DNA from: Gorsachius magnificus | Lineage: Eukaryota; Chordata; Aves; Pelecaniformes; Ardeidae | Length of the DNA stretch: 64,000 nucleotides | Assembly: GCA_034008185.1 (NCBI GenBank) | Contig: CM067084.1 | Location: 15,209,385-15,273,384, forward strand | Direction of reading: 5' to 3' | Shown: in pieces, positions 26,122 to 38,953 of the stretch | Layout: each line of letters begins with the position of its first letter | Position numbering within the stretch: position 1 is the first letter of the stretch | Notes under the pieces: model-generated | The model's input: only the letters and a program-made list of their open reading frames with translations | Told to the model about the DNA's origin: nothing | Database searches by the model: none | Made by a program: the position numbers and the translations under genes

Positions 26122-28507
26122 GCTTTCATTGCTCAAAACCTTATAACTGGGTTGCTTGATATCTTATATTGAGCCATGCCCTTATGTGGAGAAAAAATGA
26201 GAAAGGCCACTCAATTAAGCTAAGCTCTGCTAACTGACAGCAGCAGAAGGTATGTAGACCCATAGTTTATCTCTGTGTTGCACAACACAAATTATGATCT
26301 GGCTTCAACATGGCAAAAGACTAAAGGCGAGTTAGCTGGGCTTTCAGCTGCTGGTTCTTCACGGTTTCTCTTGGAATACTGCATGAAAAACACATACAAC
26401 ATTTCTAACTTGTCATGGTATTAGCAATTTTCATGGGTTTTAACACTAAAGACTTAAGTGGAAACCATTATGGTGGCTTTGAACAGTAATAAATTCTGAT
26501 GAAATATCTCCCACCCCTGCAGACTACCTTAATCTCTTCCAGGCATGTACTGGATAACTCCCAGGAAGATCAGCACTCTGCTGGAGTACTGGAAAAAGGG
26601 GGGGAAAACCTGTGGATGATAGTCCAGCTGAGAGATAAAACTCACGAACTTTCTTTGAAAATGATCTTAGTATAAAAACTAAATAAAAATATTTTAAGCA
26701 CTGGCTTGTCAAATTACCATGTAAGACAAATTTCCGCTTTCTATGCCAAGGCATGAAAAGGTTGGGATCAAGAATCACCCCACATTTGAATGGGCAACTT
26801 GATGCCATGCTCCATCAGAAGAAGTAAATTGGAATTTCTTGTAGTTGGGGGGAAAAGGGAAACAGCTTCTTTTAGCAGGAAATAAAAGAATCATACGGCT
26901 TTTCATTATTTTAATGCTATTAAATAACTACTCTTCTTTTTATGCTTTCAAACTATTTCTTCCCACAAAAGCCCCAACTCTCTTTTTTTTTAAAATTAGC
27001 ACAGTAGCAAAGCTAACTCACTTCTTATTGGGAACTACTTCTCTAGTAGAAACCTCAAACTGAAAATTTAGATGCAGAACTGCTTTAAATTAGAAACTTA
27101 TTTCTTGCATATACTTCCTACTGTTCACCTTGTCCCTTTTACTTCTCATGAACAAACACCTCAGTAAATTAAAAGATAGGACGATGAAGCTCAATATTAA
27201 AACTATATGCATTCTAGTAATGAAGTCAAGTCAGGTTTTTTGCACATCATGATCAGAGAACACCAGCAGCACCGTAAGGCAAGCAGTGCCATAAGGCAAC
27301 ATGCAGTATGATCAATGGCAGCATTCAATTTCATTACTTCCACAGTACATACTTTTTGAAAAGATATTCACACCACATAGCATACCTTTTAGAAAGATGT
27401 TCACAAGATATTGGGCAATAATGATTGCATAATATCATAATGTCTGTATTCTACCATCCCCAAACTCTGTCTGTGATATTCAGTTCATAAGCTTTCTATG
27501 GAACGCTTGCAGGTGAAGTAAGCTAGTCTTTATCAATGAAAATGTAGTTTGCTTATTTTAAGCCCAGTACAAAACCCATGAAGTCAAAGAAGTTCCTTCC
27601 AACAGACGAAGATGTCATGCTGGCAATTACTGGCTGAGTTGTAAAAACATCTTTCAGATTACTCTCTTACAGAAATTCCACAAACCATTGACAAATGTAA
27701 AAGCCAGGAGATGTGTTTTTCTGCTATTTAGTACATCAGTTAAAGCTATTGGCGTCTCTGTTACTCAAGACGAACAAGTTAGTTTGGATAAAAGAAAAAT
27801 GCTAAACCCTAGCATTACCTGGACTGGGACTTTAAAATATGTATAATGCCAATTATTCTAATTCCACAAAGCTGAGTGAAAACCAGGTTTTGTTTCCAAA
27901 CTTTCAAAGAGTTTGGTTAGCTGAAATGAACAAGCAAAAAATCACACTTCTCCACACTTTCTGATCTCTGTTGGAAGTGGAAGTATCAAATATCTGCAAA
28001 AAAGACTATCTCAGTGATATTTCTGACATGTCTGAAGCCAGAATACTCATGAAACACCCTGATGCAAGAATTCCAGAGCAAAAGGTTAGGAGTTCAAATA
28101 AGCAAACATTTTTTTCCCTTCCAACTTTGGAATTACAAGAACAACCAAAACTATTCTGTTATTCTGTGAGCATTTTTCTCCTCTGTACTTAAGAGTAATA
28201 TAACCATAATAATAAAAAAAGCAGCTAAAAGTGGCAAGTGGATGCAATGGGAGTGACTTATTTGCTGCAAACCACCAATTTCTATAGCAAATATATACAT
28301 AATACCAATAATCGCCATGTAACATCATGAACATAAACTCTAAAAAGAGTAAAAACTTCAGTTATTTGATATAAAAGGAGCATTCTTGTTAGCAGTCTAA
28401 CTTCTTTGTTAAATTAACTTGGGGAAATATGTAACAACCACAGTTAGTGCCTACAACTTGTAATGCATTACTGTAGGTTTCCCATCATTGAACAGTCACA
28501 TTTAAAA

Positions 28508-29370
28508 ATATAAGAACATGGGAAATGTCATACTGGGTCAGACCCATGGTCCATCTTAGCCTGGGATCCTGAACAGTGGCAACAGGAGATGCTAACTAGG
28601 GAGAATACACAAGCCTGGTCTTTATCTAGAGTCATTCCTCTGTCCTCCAACAATTAAAATCTCCACATTAGGGATGTTAAAGAGTACATCTCCCTGCCTA
28701 TTTTGTGTAGTGTCTGTTTATGGACCAGATGTTCATGGATTCATTTAAACTCTTTTGAACCCACTGATACTGTCTCCAGAGTCTTTTGTGGCAACACATA
28801 CCAAAATTAGCTATGTGCCTTGTAAGAAAGGATTATCTGTTTTAAATGGATCTCCAATTAGTTTCAACAAGTGCCTTTTAGTTCTAACACTGCCATGTTA
28901 GCAGCTAATTAACATTTTGCATTCATCTTATCTACCACCTTCATGTCTTTGTAAGCCTTCATGATAATCCTTTCCAGCCTTCTCTGTTTCAAACTGAACA
29001 GTCCTAGCTGTTTGGGTTGCTCTTCATCCCCATTATCATTTATCATTTAAGTTGCCCTCCTATGAACCTTCTTTACCTCCACCATCTCCTCTTGAAATGC
29101 AGAAATCAGAAGTACACCCAGTACTCAGCAGGTGGGCACATCAGGGTTTTACATAATTAGGCTCTCTGTCCGGTTCTCAGTAGGCTTCCCGATAATGTCA
29201 GCAATTTATCCGCTTTCTTTGGCTGCTGCTGCACACTGAGATGGTGATTTCAGAGGACTTTTAATTATGACTATGGATTCTCTTTCTTTAGATGTAACTG
29301 CCAGTTCTGATGCAGCTTCCTGTAAGCACTATTGAACGATCTTTAATTTACCATATTGCATTTGAAATGA
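28508..29370 (-). mobile_element. Ancient CR1-type LINE, 3' UTR plus end of reverse-transcriptase ORF
   Basis: About 860 bp in minus orientation. The + strand begins with the reverse complement of the 3' end shared by turtle, crocodilian and old avian CR1s ('ataagaacatggg', 'atactgggtcagacccatgg', 'tccatcttagcctgggatcc'). Further in, translating the minus strand recovers the end of the reverse transcriptase around 28970-29120, including a GLFSLKQRRLE segment that corresponds to CR1 [10 protein letters not shown]. Upstream RT-region landmarks continue to about 29,370 ('ttggctgctgctgcacactgag', with 'attctctttctttagatg'). Many stops and frameshifts make it a fossil. It is much older than the copy at 60.6 kb. 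Confidence 0.8.
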
Positions 29371-31709
29371 TACAGCTAGGACTCAGAATTCCTCTGACTA
29401 GTAGCCATCAACACACACTTGTATAAGAAAGCCTATGCCAACTTTCTTAGTGCATTGTATGTTTCAAGAATGACCTCTGTAGAAACTTGAAAATAACAGT
29501 GCTGCAAAGCACACATTTTTATAATGATTGTCTTTTTTCTTTTCTTGCATTACTTCTTGTGGCCCACCATAGCGCCGAAGAAATAATAATCAAAGAGAAA
29601 CGAGTGGAACCATAATGACCGTTTTCTTCCTATCAAGAGGGTAGCAGCCTCCATTAAGACGGCTGCTCAAGATACCTTAGCTCAGCAAGAGCAAACTAAG
29701 CAATGTGTCAGAGGCCATTATATTTTGTTGCACTCAAGAAAACTTGCTACAAATCATGTTAGAGCACTACACTTAAGCCCAACAAATCATGTCGAGGATG
29801 TAATTTCATGCTACGTGTATTGACATTTAGGGGTTCAATTGAGACTCTTAATGTTATTTGACTAGTTTTCCTGTGGTTGACTTTTATGGATAGCACATTT
29901 CCCCTCCAGTTTTGGTCCTGGCAGAAACTGGGTTGACTGAAACCACACAGAATTCCAAAATTGGTAGCCCAGGTACCCACATCAAAGTCGCTGGAATTAT
30001 CATACTGGTGGTTCTGGCCATACATCAAAGCCAGCCCTTCTACACTTTATCATTCCTTACAGTAAATTTAAACCTATTATATCTTCAGTAGCTTTAAGTC
30101 AGCACTCATTAAACACTTATTGTTTACAGCCCTTCTGGTATTTCTTTTAAATTTCAGGACCTCCTGGAGTCCTTATTAGCCTTCCAGATATTTGATTCAC
30201 TCATGTGTTCTGGATGAATTTTAGATACCTCTGCACATTAGATGCAGTGGATACATCCTTAAATTATTCTCCAAAAAACCAATTCTTTTGTTACTATTCC
30301 TAAAATAGGATTTCCAAATAAATATAATTACATCACAGTCACTTTCAAGATAAGAACGCCCCTTTCTAATGTGCTTAAAAGTTACTAATCTGCTGATTCT
30401 TTGTGGTTTTGGCCACATGATAAGCTAAAGCCAGGGACCTTTTTTCAATGGGTATAGGCAGATTATTGGGGAAATCTCACTCTACAAAATGGCTTAAGCC
30501 TTTATTTGAAGTCAGTAAGTTTGTCATGCCTTAAGGCCTGGTAGAGAACTCTGGTACAGTCCTACACCTTAATGCAAACAGATGGATGCACAAGAGAAAA
30601 TTAAAAAATATAATATTCTTCATGTTCAATACTTAATGATACACACAACTGTTTCTAGGCTGGTGCCTTCAGTTCTCTAACTGCTGCCACCACCTTCTTT
30701 CTAATGAGCCATTGGTAATATTTTAAAGGGAATTTTCTTTTGCTTGCTGTAGGAGGCATTCCTATTCCTGGTTGTAACCAGACACACTTCAAGTTAGTAG
30801 AAAGTTTAGGTTGAATGTGAATATTCAGACTGGGTGGAAGATGTTCCCTAAAACCTGTGTATCCTGCTGATAAGGTTTAAATCATTTAAGAAACTTTACT
30901 TCAGTTCCTGCAGTAACTTGAAAGAGCCCAGGAGCTCAGCAGGAACACTGGAGAAGCAGAGGTAGGCTGACAGACATGGTGGTGGATATTATACTGTTTC
31001 TTACCACCAACGTAAGACCACCAGAGCTGAACAACAGACCCAAACAGAAGGGACAGAGCAAAATAAAATAAAGAAACAATTCTGAATCAATGCAAACATT
31101 TGAAAAAGGCTTGGAATTAGTCTGTAAACATTTTAAAACAACAGACCGGGTTTGTTTGTTTTTCTAAATCAGTTCACCCTTTCCTAATTCACTTAAGACA
31201 AAAATGTCTTTGGAGGGTTACCTCTGCAAAAGTGTTTTGTACATCAGCCATACTGTGCATGCGATATGGCAGGGCTCTGAGTGCACTAACGGGCCTTAAT
31301 GGCCCTGACCAGTCTCTTTTGGGCCCCATATTCACACACTCTGCCCATTTTTCATTCAGAAGAACAGAAAATGGTATCTGGAACCAGCATTCTCTCTATT
31401 CACCTTCAGCAAGAGCAGAAGTGATTCAGTAAGAAATTCTTCCCCATATGCATCATCAAAATTTAAAAAATCTATTAATTAGTTCCTACAAACTCCTGTG
31501 ATAGCTCTGCCTTCATCACATGGATACCTGAATTTAGATTAATTCTGAAAGGCTAAGGATAAGTTAAGCAAAACTACCAAGAGAAATGATGGTAATAATG
31601 AACACAGCCCACAGCCCTCCTCAGCCTTTCAGACAATCAAAATAAATTAAAAGCCAGCTTATATTTAATCATAAATGTCAGATACATAAGTTGTTAGGAA
31701 AAAAAGTTA
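29371..31709. other. Non-coding unique DNA, no gene seen
   Basis: No recognisable gene or repeat. A segment near 31,280-31,330 (palindrome GGGCCTTAATGGCCC at 31291-31305) shares short ordered motifs with the 14.5-kb hairpin and is discussed in the findings. Sequence around 29,570-29,740 is more complex than its surroundings, but I cannot assign it. Confidence 0.6.
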
Positions 31710-31920
31710 GTAGGAGACAAGTTCAAAAAAACCAACCAAACAGAAAACCAAAAAGAGGTTATTTTTTATGCTGGGAGTAGTAATTCTATACAACTCTTTG
31801 CCAGAGGATGGAATGCAAAATATTTTCATGGACTCAAAGGAAGACTGGATAAGTTCTTGAGAGAAAGATCTATTGCAGTCACATCAGTCACATCAGACTC
31901 ACAAAATCTCCTGAGCTAAA
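31710..31920 (+). mobile_element. Ancient CR1-type LINE fragment
   Basis: Sense-oriented remnant of the region just after the CR1 reverse transcriptase. Landmarks in order are 'caaaaagaggttatttttt', 'caactctttgccagaggatg' and 'aagactggataagttcttgagag'. These follow the old CR1 pattern (ORF end, then '...ctggataagttcatggagg'). The terminal 3' signature is not visible, and the boundaries are approximate. It appears to belong to the same old group as the copies at 28.5 and 52.1 kb, but in the opposite orientation. Confidence 0.65.
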
Positions 31921-32239
31921 AATCATTGGTAGCTGAAAAAGTACTAGGGAGATCACGTATGTTCCTACTGTTCCTGTTCCTACTCTCCCCTAGTCACTAT
32001 CTTATGGCTGACAAAACCAAAATACTGTTGAAATAATTGCTTGTGTGGAAAGCAGGATAGTAGACCAGAGGGACCCTTTGCCCTGAACTGGTAAAACTGT
32101 TAGTACTTACTGAGAAAAGATAGGAAAAAAAATTGATAAGACACTTTCTCATTTCAGGTTTTCTTATAATTACAGGTCTTCCTTCAAGAATCTCAGCGAT
32201 ACACCCACAGAGATGCCAGTGCTTCCCACATGTTTGGGG

Positions 32240-32269
32240 TTTTAAATTTTTTTTATTTTTTTTTTTTTG
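32240..32269. repeat. T-rich low-complexity tract
   Basis: T runs interrupted only by 'aaa' and a single A. It accounts for the lysine/asparagine-rich or phenylalanine-rich stretches in overlapping chance open frames on the two strands. Confidence 0.85.
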
Positions 32270-35200
32270 TATGCTAAATGTAAGTGAATCTACCCATGAG
32301 AGAAAACCCTTTAAGACCACCTGTTTTAAACACAGCTCCTCATGGATGGCCACGCTCTAACCTAATGACAACATCCGGCCCAGTTTCATACTCCCCACTG
32401 CAGCAGAAATGGTCCCTTCTGTGGCCCTTTGGCAGGACAGGTAGGCCACAGCCAGTTGCTTCTACTCATTCTGTCATTTTCAGAAGTTACTCAAGACAGA
32501 GATAGGAGTGGAGCACAGCACAAAGCAGAAATAACGGAGCGGTTTGCGCCAAAAGGAAATGTGGGATAAGAACTATAATAAGACTGAAAGGGTAAGCAAA
32601 GAGTTTGCGGCTTAAAGCAGTGCAATGTGTCAGCGAGAGAGAACAGCAGCCTTGCTGGCACCGTTGCAGACCAGAGCCTTAATCTGTAAATCACTGTGCA
32701 GCCAACACGTCAAAAACGTTTGGCCACCCCTGGTGCACAGGCATCAGGCAAAATAACCTACTGTGCTAACCTCCAGTGGATAACCCGTGCAAGCATGCAA
32801 AACACCCAGCAGTCCAAGAAAGAGGAAAAGTAAAATTGCCAAAGTCCAATTACTTTTAATCAAGAGGCCACAAGTGATGAGAGCCTGTCCTATAATCTTA
32901 AAGGAGAAAAAAAGTCTCAAGAACAGTAGTCTGTAAATGTCCTCATCTCCATTTGGGAAAGCACTCTAGAAGTTTTGGCACTAAGATGAGAAGTCAGTAG
33001 CAATTTAACTGAAATGTCAAATGTTACTGCCAAGTGTTGGTAGCTATTTCAAGGTATAAATCCAGGTTGCCCTGAAAGCCTGAACTGCTACCTTCTCCCC
33101 CACTATCACCACTAGTATTTTACAGGAATCATTTAGTCATACCAGAGGGGTTCAGATTTTTAAACAAAACTAGAGATTTGCAAATTTAAAACTTCTTTCC
33201 TCCACTCCTGTAGCCAGGCCAAGTTATGTTCTCTGAATCATCACATCTGGAAGCAAGACACAAGGTGGGGTGTAGTCTCCTATGAGGACTAGCGAATCGC
33301 CATCGTGAAGAACGCAGCATGCCTCACTAGGGCAAATGCCCTAAATAACCACACTGAGAAATAAATATGGCATAGAACCAGTCAAGCTTTTTTTTTTCTT
33401 CCTCTCTTTTCTCCTCACCTTCCCTAAATTTTGGTTTTCTAATTCAGAATATCTATGCACCTAAACAACAACCGCTCATGGAAACATACCGAGCTTTCAC
33501 CAGGAAGTTCTATCCTGGCCAGACAGAATTTTCCAGCCAAATCTAAGGTCAGAAACCTTGAATTTGCACCTATCCTGGAGGTTATGGCACTAAGACAGGA
33601 TGTGGGGGACACAGATTCAAATTTTTGCTGTATTTCATTTGAAGCAAGAACATAACTTAGGTTTCCCCAAAGAATATCCTAACTACTGGGACACCGAAGC
33701 AGTCCTTCCTGACAAAATTATTTCATTTTTTTTGGAAAAGCAAATACTCATTATGACACAGAAAAAAAAGAAACAAACTCTATGGTCTAGTAGCCTGGGA
33801 GCTCTCTTTGGTTGAAAGAACCCCAAACTGATGCTCATGTTTTCATAGAGAAAATGACTCAAAGTTGAGTGCCTATCATGTCAGAGGCCTACTTAATTAC
33901 TGGTCTGGTATGGATGACTCTCCTGTGTTCATTCACAATAAATACGGAGAGCTCCTGTTTCTGTTATGTATGATGAAAACACTATCAAATCTTTGAGATT
34001 ATTAACAACGTTTTTGGACAATTTTAATATTGGATTGCTGAACTTGTCTACCAGCAAAAGCAGTAGTAACTCCTATGCCTATTAAAGAAAACAATCTTTG
34101 CAACTGATTCACAGTGAAGGAAACAGAAAAAACAAAGTGGGGAAATAGTGACACAAAATGGCAACCAATTTCCCACTGGCCTCTCATGGGAGATCTTTAT
34201 GAAACTTTATTTTAGCTCTGACAGTCTCTTCTGCAATATATACTTGCTCATCTTTACTAATATACTTCTGTAAACCTCAAGAGACAATGACTTTAAGGAA
34301 TCTAGAAAGAAGGCTTTTTATTACATTTTTATTTTGTAATAAAATTTGCAAACAAAAAATGTAAATCTCCTACTGTGACTTATTTGGAGTTGCATTTTTG
34401 GTGCCAGACATGTATTGGTTTCATTTGTGCCATTTACAGAAGTAAGTGCAAACCTTCAAGAGTCAGACTAGAAAAACTAAACCTTAATTATTGTGATTAC
34501 AGTAGTGCTGATTTGATTTCTGTTCTTAAAGTAACCAATTTTCTGCTTAAGAAATGCTTCATAAAATGATAGCACTTATTCTTTGAGAGCCTCTTTTCTG
34601 GATATTTACAAGTACTGGCTGATGAAGTAAACATTCTAAAATTTGACCTTTTAAGAAACAAAATAATCCTACAGCCTGAGATCAAATCATAGGAAGAAAC
34701 CTGCATTAGCTGCTCCATTTTATAAAGCTTCAATGTAAATGCAAATGTGTAGTTAAAAGAATTATCCTTCAGCATCACCAATCTCCCCATTTTTTGCTGT
34801 TACAGCCTTTTACTATGTTCCTTCCCAGGGGTGGCCTCTGTTTTCTCTATTAACAGATGACTGCCTAGTGAAATGGCAAGGACAAATATAGTTCTACTTT
34901 TCACAGCAGTTTGGGAAAAGGTAAACACCATTACACTAGCATAACAGGGCATCCAGTGCTAATTTGTAAATGAGATGAGAATCTAAGACACTCACTAAAA
35001 ACCTGGTGGTCTAGTAGCAATATTTTAACGGTCAGATTTTAGGCTTTCTGAAATCTATGTGTCACCAAGGTCGCAGTAAGCACACACCTGCCTCACAGTG
35101 CTAGCATCCCAAGAAATACTTTCAGAACTCTTTCTTTAAAAAAACATTGGAGAGTTCTTCTAGTCAAAGCTAGCACATATTAATAATATTGAGTGAATGT

Positions 35201-38200
35201 ACTTTCAGTAGAACAGGCTTTTTTCCATGCCAACTGCCAAACATTTATTAAGTCAGGTTCATACTGGCATAAAAATTACTTTAAAAATATAAAATAAATA
35301 ACATTCTTTGAAAATTTTGTAACACCCCAACGTTTTGGCTAGCATGCAAGTACCCATAAATGAGTCAGACTTTGTTTTCCCCCTTAGGAGATATTGCTTT
35401 AGCTTAATTGAAAACTGCAGCAGAAATTCCATGAGGATATGTCATTTTGCTTAATTTCAATGTAAGAAAGGGATATTTTAAATTAAGGAGCTGAGTTTTC
35501 AAATCATTTAACACACAGTGTTTTTATAAAAATTGAAATTTCATAAAGGTCTTCTCATTGAGAATTAATTCATTGTAGTTAAGCACAGAACAAAAAATAT
35601 ATTCTTGGTGCTTTATTTTTTCCATCAAATTTGGAACAAAGATGTTGAACTACTCAAATTTCCTCTGGTACAAATGTCCTCTTTCTTGGTCACCTCTAAA
35701 TGAATCTAAAATTAAAACACTGCCAGGCAGAAACTACCACTGACAATTATTTATCTGCGCTTGGTTTGAACCGTAAATCTTAAGCGAGACAGCTGCCAAG
35801 ATAAGGTACCAATTCTCCAAAACTTCTACTTGAATACTGTTAAAGAGAACTATGAAGAAAAAAACCCTAGGAGATTGTTTTGTGTCCAAAGTTTGTGACT
35901 AAGTCTAAATGGAGTTATTAAAGGGTCTTCCGGACTACAGTTCTATTTCTTTTAGTAGCTGTGTCAGAATTCAGGCTCATATTTACTGGCTTGAACCAAC
36001 CATTCCCATATCACTCGTCTTTATTTGTCTCTAGTGTTAGCCACATCCACATGGAGCAGGTCTCCATTTGGGTTTACCACCTGTCTCTAACACCTTTGTG
36101 CCTGTATATGTCTACTGTTTCCCAAAGGACTATAACGATATTAATGAAAGGGACTCTACTACATCATAATAAAGGCTTTAGTAGACCAGTGGGGCCTTGT
36201 GTGGACAGTAAGGTGGGGTATATAAAAGATTGCCTTGTCATGAGAACTTGGGCAGACTGCCACAGATGGCAACATTAGCAGGTAGCAATTTGCATTGGAC
36301 TCAATATACACATCCTCCTCCTGGAAACTGTCATACATCCCTAGCTAAACAAGAGTAACTCTCACAGCCTCTTTAACTAAGTTTCTAGTTCCTTCAAAGT
36401 GGTCATACGGCTTTTGGATTGTTAGAGGAAAAATGGAAAATTGCAATAGTTGCACACCTGGGCACTAGTATCTCAAATACTGTATGCAAACTCACAGTCT
36501 GTTTCATGTTCCCCTAGCACATTAGGCCATTTCACCAAAACTAGTACCAGTAGTAAAGACTCCTAGGGCTACCCTCATGTAGTCCAACTGAAGGCAGTGT
36601 TATAGCCACAAAGGAAGTGCAGTCTCTGAGGCTCCACTCACCTACATTGCCCCAGATAACTGCTGCAGGTACATAGGTAAAAAACACATAGGCCATCATG
36701 CCCTGAAGCATTGCTCCCTGACAGTCTTTGGTCATTTCCTTCTCCCTCCCCCTCAGTCATTCACCTCTGACATTCTTTCCTTCTGTTCCAGCTGCCATAA
36801 GCAGTGGTCTTTTTTCCTCTACTTTCCCCCGAAAGACACAGTTGCTTTCACCAAAGCTGAAGAATGCAACTGCTTCTTGGTCATCTGGGAAGGCTTGGCT
36901 GCACCTACTATGACTTAGTAGGTGCTCATGGTAGCATGAGCAAAGACCAACTTGTTTCTTCAGAGCGGTTGATCTTGTTTAATAATTTTGGAAAATCAGG
37001 CAAGGCAGCTAATGATGCCAGTCAGGTATTGGTTATTTCCATAGTGCTGCTAAGAGCAGAGTTTGGACTAGTTCCCCATGAGTGTGTACGTTTCTCTCCA
37101 TTATAAAGTGAGTCAGAGTATGATCCAACATGAAAACATTGTGGACATTTGTAGTTCAGACTAAATGACAGAAATAGTTTTTTAATGGTGATCTTCCATA
37201 GTTAACACTTCTCTTCCATCATTCAGCCTCCTTACCCACAAACTTAAAATTCATGTGGCTTCCACCATTTTTTTGTGTATTTTTTTTTTTAAATCAACTT
37301 TCTCTTGAATACTTCCTGCTTGAAAAGGCAAAAGGCAAAAATCATATGCCATCTTACAAAAAGGTTATTGACTGCATTGCAGATAGTATAAGCTTACCTT
37401 AAAACAAGCTGGTGTGAGAACAGCACTCAAAAAATGGCAGTAAAGGAATCAATGTAGGTTAATTTGGACATAACTCCAAGTATAGCATCATATTCAAGTT
37501 TGTCAAACATTCTATTCAGAAGAGCCATGTGAACTTTCATAACGTAAGAAGCTGTTCTTAGCACATAATTATTATAAAATACACAATCTTTGAAAATAAA
37601 GTTTTGATTAAAATGGATGTCTTGCTAGCTCTCAAGTCAGCTAGCTGCCTGAAAAATGATATCTTTAGGAGCTACATTAGTTGTATGGAAGCTTAGCTAA
37701 GAGACTGCAACTAATTTCTACCCTGGTTTAATAACGGTTTAACAAAAGAAGTGCTTAGTTCCCACACTGCTGCTGCAGTGAATATAGTCCAAACATTTCC
37801 CTCCCTGGGCCCTGTCTTTTTTGCAAACACACAGCAGTGGCTACAAAGCATAAATCAAAGTGCAAGTTCTCTTCTGAGCTTGGCTGCTCAATGTGTTTTT
37901 TCATTGCTAGACCTGCCACTTTTGTCCCTTGTTCCCTTATTTAGGGTTTCCTCTATCTACCTTGACAAGATAGAAACACAGTTGTTCTTCTGTACTCCTG
38001 TATTAAAACAGTAGGCCTAGCTGGTCTAATGGCAGTATGAGTTAGTAAAACCACCTTCATCTCTGGGTAGGATCCTAAGAATACTTAGTGTTCCTCAAAT
38101 AAAAATCTCTTTGTATTATTAAGCCAGTTTGATTGATTTCCCAGTGTTGATACTCGGTATTTTATGGTATATTGTGTGGCCTGTCACAAAATCTGTTACT

Positions 38201-38907
38201 TGTCAACAAGTAGGCCACCAGCAGGAGCATGCCAAATGTTGTGGAATGACAAATGTAATTACAAATGGTATTCTGAAATGCATCTCACAGTTTCGATGTG
38301 GAGCAAGATTACTAGTTTATTCAGTATTCTTAGAAAAGCCTAGCAATAGAAACACAGGGGAGGAATCTGGGAACGTATGAGTTCAACTCAGAATGTGAAA
38401 GAGAAGCCCATTACAGTTTATAATACTTACAATCACACTCTAAGATAATTCAGGAATCAGCTGGCACACATGTAGTAAGGCATGTAATATAAAAGCACTG
38501 TATAGCTACGCATTAACATACAAATGTGCTGAAATTCTGTGGAAGAAACAGCAGAGAGCAAGGGGAAAGGACTAAGGGTATATGAACAGTGGATGGAAAG
38601 CACATTGCTTTCAGCTACTAGAAAGATGAAGCACATTACAGAAACAAATTGTGTGGGCAGACAAAGACATGATGAAGGAGAAGGAACATCAAGAGCACAA
38701 AAGGAGGGGCAATAAGAGGTCATAAAACCAAGTGAGTCAGATGCAGAGGTTCAAGCTATTGGGGAAACCCAGAGGAGCGACTGGAATGTGCTTAATATAT
38801 TCCATGTGAATATATGTCTGCCAGCTCCCTTTCACCATCCTCTGTTCCCACAACCCACCACGCTTCTCCTGTGGAAGAACCTGCTTTGAAAGGCCTCAGA
38901 TGGAGGA

Positions 38908-38953
38908 CTTCCCACACACCCTATGTGGATCTTCCCACATACCCTGTGCATAA
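38908..38953. repeat. Tandem duplication, 23-bp period
   Basis: CTTCCCACACACCCTATGTG plus GAT (38908-38930) is followed directly by a diverged copy (38931-38953, beginning CTTCCCACATACCCTGTG). The several differences indicate an older duplication than those at 3.6 and 6.0 kb. Confidence 0.75.

Larger units (their letters stand above)
21881..28507. other. Non-coding unique DNA, no gene seen
   Basis: No recognisable gene. It contains a 36-bp-period duplication at 23008-23067, listed separately. A T-rich to A-rich junction at 26068-26121 is also listed. A stretch near 27285-27305 repeats 'taaggcaa'. Otherwise nothing was identified. Confidence 0.65.

Noticed and set aside
31997..32360. Overlapping open frames of 118 codons (-) and 75 codons (+)
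   Set aside because: Both run through a T-rich low-complexity tract and have no recognisable domain; chance frames.
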